From Tamarix chinensis (Eukaryota > Streptophyta > Magnoliopsida > Caryophyllales > Tamaricaceae), in contig CM060175.1 in assembly GCA_030549775.1 (NCBI GenBank), positions 80,911,245 to 80,975,244 of the forward strand: a DNA stretch of 64,000 bases, written 5' to 3'. The notes beneath the pieces were generated by a model, which saw only the letters and a program-made list of their open reading frames with translations, was not told the origin of the DNA and did not search any database. A program made the position numbers and the translations under genes. Positions 13,338 through 25,784 of this stretch are shown one piece after another. The stretch's first letter is position 1. Each line of letters opens with the position of its first letter.

Positions 13338-13342
13338 GTAGA

Positions 13343-14730
13343 TGGGAAATATAGCAGATAATTCCCTCGAATAGGTGGATAATGACCCATTAGCCAAAAA
13401 CATGATAAAAAAGAATAGAAGAGAATATTGTGAGTATTAAGAAAATACGGATTGTGAGATGAAAAAAAAAATCGGACAGGTGGATAATATCCTTTATTCA
13501 AATTTTATTAAGTATGACGTATATCTATGTGTTTCACAATTAAAATGGTTAGAAGAGGGCATTTTATATCATCCATCATTCATAGCTAGAACACTCAATC
13601 ATCATTGGCTATTAGAATTATACAAGCGTTGATTGAAGTTATAATTTAGTGATTGAATCTATGAGTAGACCCCTATAAACATATAGGCATGCATTCTAAT
13701 GAATGCTACATCTCTCATAATAACTAATTTACTAACTATTTCTTGACAATTAATCACCAATAATAAACCCCTTTATTGTCACCCATGGCATTTACACATT
13801 TCTTGTGTCCTTGGGCAACAACCTTAGCTAATTCTTATGGTAGTAACCTTGGTTATTACCCCTAGTTGACAACCCCTAATTGATTATTGTTAGATGAATG
13901 CCCCTTTCTGATGTCCCTAGCTAGCATCTGGTTAATAGACCCTAACTACTTCCCCTCACTGAAGACCCTTCCCCTCGCTGAAGACCCTTGGTTTCTGGCT
14001 ATAGTTCATGGCACCTATCTACTTCGTTGTGTCGTTTCCCTTGGCTAACTACTTCTTGATGACTAACCTGCTAGCTACGAGCCAATAACTTGATACTTCT
14101 CCTTCATTAAGGTGTCCCAAACAACTAGCTTCAACATCTACAAGCTCTTTAATTTGTAAATTGATTGGATGAGCTCTAAAAAAAATTTCATCATAAATCA
14201 ATGAGACAACCAATTAACCTCTAGAATATGGAAGCCTTTTCATCCCCATAGAGCTCAAGTATAAGACCCTAATATGCCTAAGGCTCAACATGAATCAGTT
14301 TCCCTCAAGTTCAGGCATCCATATAGTGTGATCATCTCCTAAGGTAATGAAATTTTTAAATGACTGTAATCCCTCCTGCTTAAGGTAAGTGATGCTAGTA
14401 CATCATTATAGGGTCGATGATCATCTCTTATAGATAGTGGTGGTAGACTAGACTCATTGATAGTGTGTAATAGCAATATTTCTTGTTCCTTATCCTAGTT
14501 CAAGGGAGAATCGACTAAGTATATCATCAAGATAGGGAAAGGAATGCATTTTGTATCCTCCTATAAAAGGTCTTAGCTTTTTTGTTCAAAGAGAGTTAGG
14601 TTAGAGAGCCTTCTTTTCATCCTCCTACATATGTCAGAGAATTTTTTGGCTTCAATCATATTGACAAGGGCATCATACTTGATGGCTCTATCGAAGGTTT
14701 TTCTTAACAATTTATAAATAGATTTAACAA
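13343..14730 (-). other. Copia no. 1 5' LTR edge and unresolved sequence
   Basis: The LTR edge is at 13343 (TGGGAAATATAGCAG on the plus strand; the LTR end CCCA in element orientation). The far edge of the LTR was not found. From about 13780 to 14110 there is a C/T-rich stretch with an exact short duplication (CCCCTCRCTGAAGACCCTT twice, 13945-13990). The frame at 14573-14758 (minus, 61 codons) has no recognisable domain. No gene is claimed. Confidence 0.45.
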
Positions 14731-14751
14731 CACTAATCAACCATTGTTGAT

Positions 14752-15000
14752 CACACATTATGAAAACGTTAATAACGATTCAAACATTGTCATCAAAAAA
14801 CAAAAAGTTGTGCAAAAGTTAACCAAAAAGCACTTGTTTTTAATAATGGTTATAAGCTAAAACCGTTACTAAAACATGAGTTTTTGTTAATTGCTATTAA
14901 AACAAGTAGTTTTTTCAGCAACCTATTCTTATAATCGTTATTAAATGTTGTTTTAATTATGGTTTTGGCAAAAAAATATTACTAAAACATAATTATATGA
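14752..15000. repeat. CACTA no. 2 subterminal repeats, left end
   Basis: Repeated AACGATT, AATAATGGTTATAA, ACCGTTACTAAAAC and ATCGTTATTAAA words in both orientations. This is the usual texture of CACTA subterminal regions, where the TNP1-type protein binds. The same words recur at 38700-38965. Confidence 0.65.
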
Positions 15001-15218
15001 GGGTTTATTTTAGCCCACACACAAAGATGTATGTTTAGATATTTACCAAATTTATAATGAGTAAAATATCTCCAATAACTCTAAAAATATGAAAATTAGT
15101 AGGCATAACAAAAATTGGTAGCTGTACACTCCAAAGTTATAGTTTTTTTGTCGTAAAACCTAACTATATATCAATAGTGACATCTACACTTGCATGCATT
15201 TATGCAGGTGCATCTCTA

Positions 15219-15262
<44 letters not shown>

Positions 15263-16683
15263 GGATAACATAAGATATATAAGATACAAACTAGAACATG
15301 AATGTATGTAAATCTCTAAAACTGAATTTATGAGTGCACGGACTTGTCCCATTCATCTCTAACTTCATTAATTTCATCATCTGCATATTTCTGGCCTTAT
15401 GTATATTCATCATTGAAAAAATACAAATTGATACCATTCAAACATTTGGTTAATAATAATTATGTCATATATTAACTAATGAAAAAATATGGAAGAAGAA
15501 ACATACATATCTTGGATCTATGTTCAGTAATTTCTTCTTGAGTATGAGATCTAATCATCTATAAACATAGTATCCACAATTATTACCATTTTTTTGTTTG
15601 GGACACTGTAAAAATGAGTTCAGTTAGCTTATTGTTGTATTAGATATGTAATTGGAGCTAGGATAAAATATAAAATGCCAATCTTTCTGCTTACCATTAT
15701 AGGCTCATACTCAAAATTTATTGGGTATGGAGCACCATTTTTGCTTCTCCATATATGCACTATCCTTAGTGCTCTAATAAATAAAGTTGATACACAATAT
15801 TGTAACGTTGTATACCTCAAAAAATTAATGTAGAATATATGCATTAATAAATTAATGAAGTAAGAAGTATGCTAACATGTCAATTAAATGTTTCCTTTCG
15901 GAACAAATGATAGCAAATGCAACAGAATAATTTTAGAGGGAATCAAACACATATACTTCTTTTAATTGAGATAAATGGAGTAAAAAATCCAATGATCATT
16001 TGTGAGGTGAGGTATGAGGTAAAACATGTTATTATATCCCTCACTTAATATGTGATAAGCTATATAGTTTATGTGTTTGCTCTCACTTATTGTAGTATGA
16101 TCATATATGTAATATGGACATACAAACATAATATAGGGTAGCATCCCCCTATAGGAACATGGCTAGAAGCTAACCTATGGTGAAAATAATAAAGCATATT
16201 TTTTAATAATTGATAACTCACATATATACACGAAGTCATAAAATTATATAAATTAATGAAGATTGTTCAAATATATGATATAAAATAATATGTATTTAAC
16301 ATATACACAACATTCACTGTTGACATACATTCTTACTTATAAAATTTAGTGAAAACCTCCACCAATATCATGTAAGTGGCATCATCCCTCCCAACATACT
16401 CAGAAGGATAAACAATTATTATTAGATTGCTATTGAGGTAGTTTGAGTGTTAGAACACTACATTGCCAAAGTTGGTGGTGGACAATAGTGTTCTTGTAGT
16501 TGTTGGTTCTCCTATAAAGATGGAATCGTTTTTAGGATAACCTATTTTTCTAATCTAGCTCTTTTTCCTTTCTCAATGCCCTCTTTTGTTGTGATCCTTT
16601 CACTAGTAATTCTCTTTCCCTTTGTCTTAGGAGCATTATTATTTTTCGATCCGTTAATTTATAGTATAAAACAAAATTTAATG

Positions 16684-16686
<3 letters not shown>
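15001..16686. other. No recognisable gene; interior of CACTA no. 2
   Basis: AT-rich, with a (CA)n microsatellite at 15221-15259. Minus-strand frames of 60-71 codons at 15629-15844 and 15962-16144 have no recognised domain and no splice context I can defend. Confidence 0.4.
15221..15259. repeat. (CA)n microsatellite
   Basis: About 19 uninterrupted CA units. Confidence 0.95.

Positions 16687-16732
<46 letters not shown>
16687..16732. repeat. (AT)n microsatellite
   Basis: About 23 uninterrupted AT units. Confidence 0.95.
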
Positions 16733-16738
<6 letters not shown>

Positions 16739-16926
16739 GGTATAAAAAATGTGTGTAACATGTTAGGTATAACATGGATGGAGGATATCACTACCTCTTC
16801 ATTTTTAAGATGTATCATGTCTATGGACCAAGGAACAAAGTTTCCGTTAGCTTCCAACACCATAGCAACCTCATTAACTTCTTTATAACAAGGTAAGGGT
16901 GTATCTCCAATCATTAGAATGTCAAT
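16732..16926 (-). pseudogene. TNP1-like CACTA protein fragment, split by Athila
   Basis: A minus-strand frame contains GDTPLPCYKEVNEVAMVLEA followed by NFVPWSIDMIHL. The pattern, ending in a V-x-W-P/S-x-D/x-L/I strand, resembles the C-terminal DNA-binding part of plant EnSpm TNP1-like proteins. It is cut at 16926 by the Athila insertion; the upstream part lies at 27217-27310, where TDGIETLTIYGS reads in the same direction. Its role would be binding subterminal repeats. The assignment rests on weak similarity plus position. Confidence 0.5.
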
Positions 16927-18713
16927 TAGTGCGACCGTAGCCAACACGAAATTTAAACCCTCTTGTTGTCAATTGTAGCACTGGTAAATAAGGGTATCGT
17001 TCTAACTAGGGATTGAGAGGGCTCACCTCTATTTTACTAGCTTGAAAATAAAACTAAAACTAGAAATAAAAATCCTAAATAACACAGAATAAATAAATAA
17101 TAAAAATACAAATGGGGGTTATAAAAATAATAATAAAGGAGTAAATAAAATAAAGTAAAATAAACTAAAAAAATAATGAAAATAATGAAAATATGGGAAA
17201 CCGTAGATATGAGAAATATGTTAGGGAAATAAAAATCCAGCACTAGATTAGGTCATAATATAATATTTATTTCTAATTCATCCTTTAATCATGAGAAAGA
17301 GATTGACCAAGTTGCACACCAAAAGCAGGTCTATACACCTTATATTACTTCCCTTAATTAATTAATACGACAAAGCGTCAATATTAACCCTATTAAATAT
17401 TAGTAGTATAGCAGCAACAAGAGGCTCCTATATTTAACTAGATTTAATGCATTAAGTGTAAGTGGAAGGCTGTCAATCTAAGTACCCAAACTAGTACAAA
17501 AAGCATGTCTAGCTGTATTCCCTTTTCTTGACCCACACGTATCGAAACGTTTTACCACTTCGGTTAGAATCACAAAACGATTAGGTGAATTGTTATCTAA
17601 CCTAGCTGCAATTTATACATATAAATTCTAGTATACTTAGATGGCCACCTAGTAGGCAAATAATCCTACATATTGTCACTTATGAGGAACCAGAACAAGG
17701 CATGCACCAAATAAACTATACTTGACAGAATCATACATATAAACGATAGCAATTAACATAGAGTCAAGAAAAATCTCACTAAACAAAGAAAATAAAATTA
17801 TAATTCAAATCCTAATCCAAGGTTTCAATTTATTCCCTAACAATAAATAATCAACCACTCATAACTAAAGAATTAATTACATAGAAATTTATATCTAAAA
17901 TATAAACTAAAAATAAGAGAAAGAAATAACCGGAATTAATTTTAAATAAAAGATCAAGAATTTATTTAGATAAAAATTAATTCTATCTGAAATAAATTCT
18001 ACAGGTATAAATTCTTCCCTCTTATTTTCTCTTCTCTTGGCGCTGCCTTTAATTCCGTGCAAAAACTCTTTTTCTTTTTCTTTTTCTAGCAGACGGAGGC
18101 TGCTGCGCGTGTGTTGTCGAGCCTCGGTTTCCGTGCGCTCTTCTCTGCCGCTCACCCCTGTCTCTTGCATCTCTCCCGAGCCTATAAAGGCTCCACCGTC
18201 CTTTATTTACAACGTGCCTAGTAGCCTTTTTTTTTATCTATGCCACGTGAGCCCTTGGCTGACTCTTCTTCTCGTGCGCCGTCTTTGATTTTTTTTCTCG
18301 TGGGTCGATTTTTGACTTTTCTCCGCCATGTTAGCCCTGCTATTCTTTTATTCCGTGCGAACCTCGTTCCTGGTGGCTACCCCTCGAGTTGTTGTAGTGC
18401 CCTGAAGGTTGCCTCCGTTTGGTTTGTTCGTCTTCATTTTTTACAGGCCTTTGGGCCTTCGACCTTCGGCCGTTGGTCCAAAGGTCAAATTTCTTTTTTT
18501 TTCTTTATCTGAAAAATAAAATTTAATAAATATTAATAAATAATATTTTATTATAAATTTACTTAATTTATATCATTTTAGCTCAAATAATAAAATTTAT
18601 GCAATTTTTACCACTTAAGCATAAAACAATAATTATTCCCCTATATTAGTTAAATAAACTACCAAAAACTAAGATTATAAGGGTATAAAATGTGTCAAAA
18701 CATGAACTCATCA
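16927..18713 (-). repeat. 3' LTR of the Athila element (1,787 bp)
   Basis: Left edge TAGTGCGACCG (the TG has become TA), right edge GAACTCATCA. It matches the 5' LTR except for about 370 bp (roughly 17449-17840) that only this copy has. It contains a TTTCTTTTTC pyrimidine run near 18065 that opens spurious frames. Confidence 0.92.
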
Positions 18714-18725
18714 CACCCCCACACG
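18714..18725 (-). promoter_or_regulatory. Polypurine tract of the Athila element
   Basis: On the minus strand it reads GTGTGGGGGTG and directly abuts the 3' LTR start TGATGAG. It would prime plus-strand DNA synthesis. Confidence 0.85.
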
Positions 18726-20477
18726 TAGCTTCTTTCTTTTCCTCAAGCAAGTTATTACTCTAAATAGATAAAATTAAATTAAATAGCCACTTTCGTAGGT
18801 CTCATGATTGCACTTAGCATTTGCAATAAGCCCTTTAAACCCCTAGGTCACCCATCGAGGACGAGTAAGGTCTCGTGAGGGTTTCACAGATGATATACCC
18901 AAAAAATAACACACAAATAAATAAAAATAAAATCACACCTAAATAAAAATAAAAAAATAAAAATAAAACCATATACCTAACACCTTAACTATATTTGTCT
19001 CAGAATGTTTTACTTTCAAATGTCAAGATTAGCAATCAATCAAGATTCAACATTGGGAGATTTAAAGGATCAATTTCAACATATGGTTCACACATAAACA
19101 TGACAGGTATGAATAGATCAATATTATGGATGAAAATCTACCATGCCTTAGTCACATCAAGATTCATCCTCACTATGGATACCCTCTATTTTTTTTTCTC
19201 TTAGATTCATGGCTACAAATGTGTAGAAACACTCATGTATGTGAGGTAAGATGATGAAAATAACAAATGACTCACATATATAAACAAATAAGGCTTATGT
19301 TATTGTGGATAAAACCTCATGAAAGATATCAAATACTTGCCAAATAGACCGAACCATATGCTTAACACTTGTGACTTATCTCCAACAGATCAAAGGCTAC
19401 TCATCTTAAGAATCAAATAGGACTTACTTATTGGTTGTAACGGGGTTTAAGGTACAGAAGGGTATGGAGTATTTTAGGTGATTGGTGCTAAAAAAAATCA
19501 AGAGCTAGTGGAATCTAATAGGTGGATGAAATATAAGCATAACTCCACATCAAATATTAATGATACACCTCTCCACCTTCACAATAAAATATAACATGAA
19601 TAGAACTTTCTCAACACAATCTCCATAACTCCCTCTCTTCCCTATATCCTAACATTTTTTTTTCTTTTCTCTTTTTTTTTATTTTCTTTCAATTTTTTTT
19701 CCTCCACCAAACATAACTAATCCCCTTTCTTAGCATAATTATATATATTTCTTTCACATACACACATACAAAACCACTCTTCATATCCATAACGATTTGA
19801 TTTCCTTCCACTAGCTTTAAGAAAAGGTAAGGACATTAAGGCCCAACGGTTATTCAATGTGGGTAGTGAAGAAAAATATATTCCATGTATAGGCTCAAAA
19901 GGGTTTCTATGGGGTGTACATCATGTATACACAAATCAGGTTAAGTTATTTGGTCATGTGATGGAATATTCCTAAGCTTCCTTTATCATTTTCTCAATCA
20001 GAGCATGTTTTGACTATAAGCTTCGACTAGCACAAGAGTAAGTTCTAGTAATCTCTATAGTCCATTACATGATCTATGGCAAATAATTTGATCAAAGCAA
20101 TTTAACGTATATGAGGTTTACAAAAAAAAAATTTGAAGCCAAGAAATAGTAGATGATTTTGTCTAAATTCGCTCAGAAAAAGAAGGTATATATATGGTTC
20201 AAAAGCTCACTACGGAATGTGATGAATATCAATATGCCATGTTGGTGGTTAGAAAATCATACATGATCTTTCTCCATTCACATTTAGGCACATAGATATG
20301 TGTTCCCTATATCGAAATTAATACAAAAACTCTCCACTTGCTTTATCTAGATTTCATGATCCTCTTTTCGTTAAATTTCAAAGATATATTCTTCATTGAC
20401 TAATTAAGGGTTTCTATGACTCTAAAAACACTAAACACTCTAAAAAATTTATCTTTTTTTTTTACGAAAACATAAAA
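18726..20477. other. Non-coding region of Athila between pol and 3' LTR
   Basis: No open frame longer than about 70 codons on either strand. Autonomous Athila relatives usually carry an env-like gene here; none can be recognised, so it is either fully decayed or was never present. Confidence 0.7.
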
Positions 20478-20496
20478 CACACACACACCCCCACAC
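20478..20496 (-). promoter_or_regulatory. Second polypurine-like tract of Athila
   Basis: The plus strand reads ACACACACCCCCACACTTAA; on the minus strand this gives GTGTGGGGGTGTGTGT, nearly the same core as the 3' polypurine tract 1.8 kb away. It lies just after the end of pol. A role as an internal plus-strand primer is inferred only from the similarity. Confidence 0.45.
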
Positions 20497-20662
20497 TTAA
20501 ATCACACATTGTCCTCAATGTGTAAACAACTAGAGAAACATGTAATTTAAAGTATGGAGAAAACAAAATAAATAAATAAAGGATAGAAAAATCCCTTATG
20601 ACATTGGGTTGCCTCCCAAGTAGTGCTTGTTTTTTATGTCTTCAGCGTGACGTTGTAGTGGT

Positions 20663-22135
20663 CTACTCGTTCGGTGTAGGTCCATCTTGTAGGTGCAATT
20701 CTTCAATGTTATGCTCCATGAATGACTCATAATAGGGCTTAAGCCTGTGACCGTTTACCTTGAACTCATTCCCCGTCTTCTCACTTTTGATCAGTATTGC
20801 TCCATAAGGGAAAACATTAGTAATGATAAAAGGACCAACCCATCTAGAATGCAACTTACCTAGAAATAAGCAAAGACGTGAATGGTAGAGTAGCACTTTT
20901 TGTCCCACAACAAATGACTTTCCACGAATCATCTTATTATGAAAAGCTTTTGTCTTCTCTTTATTTACCATAGCACTTTCAAAAGCGTCATCCCTTATTT
21001 CTTCTAATTCATGAAGTTGTAGCTTCCTATGCGTTCCAGCAGAGTTGATACTCATGTTTAAATTCTTAACAACCCACCATGCCTTGTATTCAAGCTCCAC
21101 CGGTAGATGGCATGCCTTTCCATAAACGAGTCGAAAGGGAGACATGACTATGGGCGTTTTATAGGCTTTCCTATAAGCCCATAAAGCATCATTTAGCCTT
21201 TGGCTCTAGTCCTTTCGATTTGGACTCACAGTTCTCTCTAGTATCTTCTTTATTTCTCTATTTGAAACTTCGGCTTGCCCACTAGTTTGAGGATGGTAGG
21301 GTGTAGAGACTTTATGTGTCACCCCATACTTGCGTAGCAAGGCTTCAATTGTCCTATTGCAAAAATGTGATCCTCCATCACTAATGATCACTCTAGGCAT
21401 ACCAAACCTAGAGAAAATGTGAGATTGAAGGAACCCTACAACTACATGAGAATCGTTAGTCCGGGTAGCAATTTCTTCCACCCATTTTGATACATAGTCT
21501 ACTACAAGAAGAATATAGAGGAAACCCTTAGAAGATGGAAAAGGTCCCATAAAGTCAATGCCCCATACGTCAAAAATGTCTATATCTATAATAGAAGTTA
21601 AGGGCATTTGGTCTCTAGGACCAATATTACCTCATCTCTGACATCTATCACATCACCTACAATAATCATTGGCATCGCTAAATAGTGTTGGCCAATAAAA
21701 ACATGCTTCAAGGACCTTGAAGGTAGTCTTTTTAGCACCAAAATGTCCCCCACAATGCAATGTATGACAATGTGCTAGAATATGCTCGAATTCTAAATTA
21801 GGGACACATCTCCTAATTATACCGTCATTACCGAATTTCCACAAATAGGGATCATCCCAAACATATTGGGATGCCTCTTTTCTAATTTTAGTTCTTATAG
21901 ATCGTGGCATGTCATTAGGCAACTTATTTGTTACTAAATAATTTACTATGTCAGCAAACCATGGTGTACTTACCTGTATCCCGAAGAGCTGCTTGTTTGG
22001 GAAGTTCTCGATCAATGGTATAGGTTCACCATCTTGAATCATTCGGCTTAGATGATCTACCACTACGTTTGCACTACCTCTCTTATCCTTAATTTCCACA
22101 TCAAATTCTTGTAACAAGAGTACCCATCGTATCAA
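20663..22135 (-). pseudogene. Athila integrase (broken by stops)
   Basis: Three consecutive segments. 21653-22135 holds the end of the RNase H connection (EFDVEIKDKRGSANVVVDHLSR) and the integrase N-terminus with the HCHTLHCGGHFG zinc region. 21206-21607 holds the catalytic core with acids in [18 protein letters not shown] and [10 protein letters not shown]. 20663-21145 holds the C-terminal part ([26 protein letters not shown]). Segments are separated by in-frame stops near 21608-21652 and 21190-21205. The three catalytic acids survive, so decay is mainly by nonsense changes. Confidence 0.9.
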
Positions 22136-22711
22136 TCATGGCTTTGCGTCTTTCTTAGATAACAGATACTTCAAAGCTGCATGGTTAGTAAATATGGTAA
22201 CTTTAGTTTGAAGCAAATATGACCTAAATTTTTCAAGGGCAAATACCACAGCCAATAGTTCTTTCTCAATAGTTGAGTAATTCAACTGCACATCATTTAG
22301 AGTCCTTGAAGCATAGTAGATGGCATATGGCTTTTTATCCTTTCGTTGTCCTAAAACTACCCCAATTGCATAGTCAGAGGCATCACACATGATTTCAAAT
22401 GGTAGGGACCAATATGGCGGTAATATCACTAGAGCAGTAGTTAAGAGCCTTTTTAGCTCGTCGAATGCTTGTTGGCATTCTTTATTCCACTCAAATATCA
22501 CCTCCTTCTGTAAGAGGTGTGTCAATGGTCGTCCAATGGTGGAGAAGTCTTTTATAAACCTGCGATAGAAACCTGCATGTCCAAGGAAAGAACGCACCTC
22601 TCCCACGCAAGTGGGAGAGGGTAAATAACGCATAATATCTATTTTAGCCTTATCAACCTCTAGCCCTCTAGATGATACAATATGACCAAGTACAATTCCT
22701 TGTGTCACCAT
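22136..22711 (-). pseudogene. Athila reverse transcriptase connection and RNase H
   Basis: Contains GHIVSSRGLEVDKAKID, FLGHAGFYRRFI, the RNase H start CDASDYAIGVVLGQR and LNYSTIEKELLAVVFALEKF. Single in-frame stops close it off from reverse transcriptase upstream (near 22755) and integrase downstream (22133-22138). It would remove the RNA strand during cDNA synthesis. Confidence 0.9.
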
Positions 22712-22756
22712 GAAATGACACTTTTCCCAATTAAGTACAAGGTTAGTTTCTTTGCA

Positions 22757-23539
22757 TCATTTCAAAACTAAGGTCAGATTTTCGAGACAAGATTCAAAAG
22801 TGTCACCAAAGACACTAAAGTCATCCATGAAAACCTCAATAATTTTCTCAATGTAGTCAGAGAAAATACTAACCATACATCTTTGGAAAGTACCAGGGGC
22901 ATTGCATAGTCCGAAAGGCATGCGTCGATAGGAAAATATGCCAAATGGGCATGTGAAAGTCGTCTTCTCTTGATCCTCCTTCGCTATGTGAATTTGGTTG
23001 TAACCGGAGTACCCATCAAGAAAGCAATAGTAGGAATGACTAGCCAATCTCTCGAGCATTTGATTAATGAATGGTAGTGGGAAGTGGTCTTTCCTTGTCG
23101 TGGCATTTAGCTTCCTGTAGTCAATGCATACTCGGTATCCCGTCACTTTCCTTTGAGGGACAAGTTCATTCTCCTCGTTCTTCACCACTGTAACCCCTGA
23201 CTTCTTAGGCACCACATGTATAGGTGCCACCCATTTAGAATCTGAGATAGGGTAGATAACTCCACAATCCAATAACTTGATGATCTATTTCTTCACTACT
23301 TCCATCATAGGAGGATTAAGCCTACGTTGAGCTTCTCTAGTTGGCTTTGCTCCATCCTCAAGAAGTATGTGATGAACACATATAGTAGGGCTTATTCCCT
23401 TGATGTCTGCTAGCATCCATCCAATAGAAGTCTTGTGATTCTTGAGAACTCCTAAGAGCTTCCTCTCTTCTTCATTTGTTAACTTTGAAGATATAATCAC
23501 CGGAAGGGTTTCATCATCTCCTAAGTAAACATACTTCAA
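22757..23539 (-). pseudogene. Athila reverse transcriptase
   Basis: 23285-23539 is the segment before the palm. 22757-23272 has VCIDYRKLNATTRKDHFPLP, GYSGYNQI, the FGLCNAPGTFQ strand and the catalytic VFMDDFSVFG motif. A single stop between the two segments (about 23282) is the only break. The two active-site aspartates are intact. Confidence 0.92.
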
Positions 23540-23562
23540 GTGATCTGGTAATGGTTTGAGTT

Positions 23563-24654
23563 CTAATATGGGGGCTTGTTAGTAGATAAGGGAATCGAAA
23601 GAGGAGGGAATCCATACCTATATGGAGGGTTTGCCTCCATGTGAGCTACAACATGCACAAGATGTGGTGCAAGTATTGCTTCTATTTCCTCCAATGGAAT
23701 CATTTCCCCCTTTTCATCTAATCCTAAACTTTTCACAAGAGTGGTATTTACTCGGTCCTCCTTGTCCTCCTCAAAATAATCCTGTACTAACAAATCAATA
23801 GTGTCAATAGTAAAACAAGAATGATCATCCACGGGGTATCTTATAGTGTTAAAAATGTTGAAGCTTATGACTTCCCCATCAAGTTCAATGGTAAGAGAAC
23901 CAGTATGAACATCTATTTTTGTGCGAGTTGTTCTCATGAAAGGTCTTCCCAATAGCAATGGCATTGGACTTGAGATGCTATCATCCATATCCAGCACATA
24001 AAAGTCTACTGGAAAAATAAGTGTATCAACCTGCACAAGAACGTCTTCTACAAGCCCCTTAGGGAATGCGGTAGAACGATCCGCAAGTTGAATGATCACA
24101 TTATCTTTCTTAAGCTCTCCTAAACCTAAAGATACATAAATAGAATATGGCATAAAATTAATAGATGCACCTAGGTCTAGCATAGCATTTTCAAACTTAT
24201 TGTTACCAATTACGCATGGAACTGTGAAACTTCCAGGATCCTTGCATTTTGGAGGTAGCTTCCTTTGTATCACCGCAGACTATTGCTCACTCATCTTCAG
24301 TACTTCCTTTTCCCGTAGTCTTTTCCTTGTGGTGCACAATTCCTTTAAGAATTTTGCATATTTAGGCACTTGTTTGATAGCCTCTAGGAGTGGAATGTTT
24401 ACTTGCACCTTCTTAAATGCATCCAAAATTTCTTGATCACTCTCATCTTTCTTTGATTTGGATAACCTGCTAGAAAAAGGAGCTGCAGAAATAGGATTAG
24501 TTATAACGTTATTAGGAATGGTAGAGGATTTACCATTCCTAGAACTTTCAAATTTTAGTTCATTAGTTGTTCCATCACTCGTTTGTCGGTTTTCGCTTTT
24601 ATTCTCTTGTTTCTTTATGCTCTCCCCCTCTTTTGTAGCGGGATCTTCTTCCAA
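23563..24654 (-). pseudogene. Athila gag C-terminus and protease
   Basis: 24280-24654 has the stretch characteristic of Athila between gag and protease (SRLSKSKKDESDQEILDAF, IPLLEAIKQVPKYAKFLKEL). 23563-24273 is the aspartic protease, with the active site as MLDLGASINFMPYS and the later flap/strand region LLLGRPFMRTTRTKIDVHTG. A single stop lies between them near 24274-24279. The LDLGAS form in place of DTGA is normal for Athila. Confidence 0.9.
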
Positions 24655-24992
24655 TTTCTCTAATACCTCTTTAGACTTATTTGGATAATTCTAACATGAT
24701 TTACCACTTCTGGTTATCACTGCATTAGCTGATTCAAAATTGCCCTTTGGATTGGGTATAGTGCTACATGGCAATTTTCCCTAATCATGCGATTGATTGA
24801 ACTTAATAACCATTTCTCCAATTTGCCTCTTAATATTCATCACTCTCTTATCCATGTTGAGTTGACTTTGATGCAGCTGATTCAGTCCATCTTTCAGCAG
24901 TTTTTTACCATTTGTCAGTTCTTCAAGAATCTTATCATATTTTTCATTAGTCTGAGAGGATCCTCCTTGCTGTTTTTGATAAAAACTCGGTG

Positions 24993-25496
24993 CTACATGG
25001 TTGAACCTGGAGGATTAAGAACATTATTATTATCTTTCCAACAAAAATTTGGATGATTACGCATACCTGGATGGTAAGTATTTGAAAATCCGAAGGCATT
25101 AGCTTGTGCATGGTCCTCTCCTCCTATTATCTGTGGACACTTCTCACTTGAATGTCCTATTACCGAACATACTCTGCATGTGGTACTAGCTCCAAAAGTT
25201 ATTGCGAGCTGTGAAACAAAAGTTGTGAGTTGGTTAAGTCTATCATCAAGTTGATTTACACTCACCTCATTTACTCTTGCACGAATAGAAAGACCATCAT
25301 ATTGAAATTCCTTTAGGAATTTATTTGGATCTTCACTCGGGAGACCATGGAATGTTGGAAGACAATGAAGTAGGCGGGACTTTAACTTGAAATCCTTTTC
25401 TTTCCCTTCAACTGGCTCAGGATAGCCTATGCATGTAGGTACAGCTTCATCTATGTTATGTGCTGCTAGCTCCCGTAAATAACTATTAGCTTCCAT
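24993..25496 (-). pseudogene. Athila gag with internal deletion
   Basis: The N-terminal part has YLRELAAHN and FHGLPSEDPNKFLKEF, the usual start of the Athila capsid region. It then jumps to a coiled stretch (VNQLDDRLNQLTTFVSQL) and a CCHC-type zinc knuckle CRVCSVIGHSSEKCP. The central capsid region that normally separates these is missing, by comparison with the general Athila layout, so particle assembly from this copy is not expected. The stretch 24655-24992 continues in other frames with stops. Confidence 0.8.
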
Positions 25497-25761
25497 TTGA
25501 GTGAAATAGACAGAATCGGTTGATGATGACGGAGAACCAGAAACTCTCGACTTTCTAATTGCTCGAATGAACTTTCTATCTCAAGATTCACTGGTACCAA
25601 CTCTCCTTGTGCTTTTCTTCTCGTGTGCATTCACCAATGGATACTTGAAATAAGAGAAACACTTTAACTGAGTAAACCGTACTAAAAAGAAATAAAATAA
25701 AAATAAATAAATAAAAACAAACTAAGAAAACCTTCCAGTATAATATAGGCAAAGTTATCAA

Positions 25762-25779
25762 TCCCCTGCAACAGCGCCA
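25762..25779 (-). promoter_or_regulatory. Primer-binding site, tRNA-Asp type
   Basis: On the minus strand TGGCGCTGTTGCAGGGGA, a near-perfect match to the Asp-tRNA primer sequence used by Athila elements. It lies five bases from the 5' LTR end (CACCA). Confidence 0.9.
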
Positions 25780-25784
25780 AAAAT

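Larger units (their letters stand above)
11037..13342 (-). mobile_element. Ty1/copia element fragment (no. 1)
   Basis: In minus-strand order: primer-binding site (13321-13337), gag (from about 13312), degenerate zinc knuckle, protease, integrase, and the linker after integrase. It ends abruptly at about 11037 where gypsy element A begins, so reverse transcriptase and RNase H are lost. The order gag-protease-integrase before reverse transcriptase is the copia arrangement. Many stops are scattered through all domains. Confidence 0.8.

Noticed and set aside
18037..18512. Plus-strand frames of 83-90 codons and their counterpart at 26514-27017 (167 codons)
   Set aside because: Both lie at the same place in the two Athila LTRs, on the strand opposite the element; they are LTR shadows.
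24200..25056. Plus-strand frames of 76-89 codons opposite Athila gag
   Set aside because: They are antisense shadows of well-supported minus-strand gag and protease.
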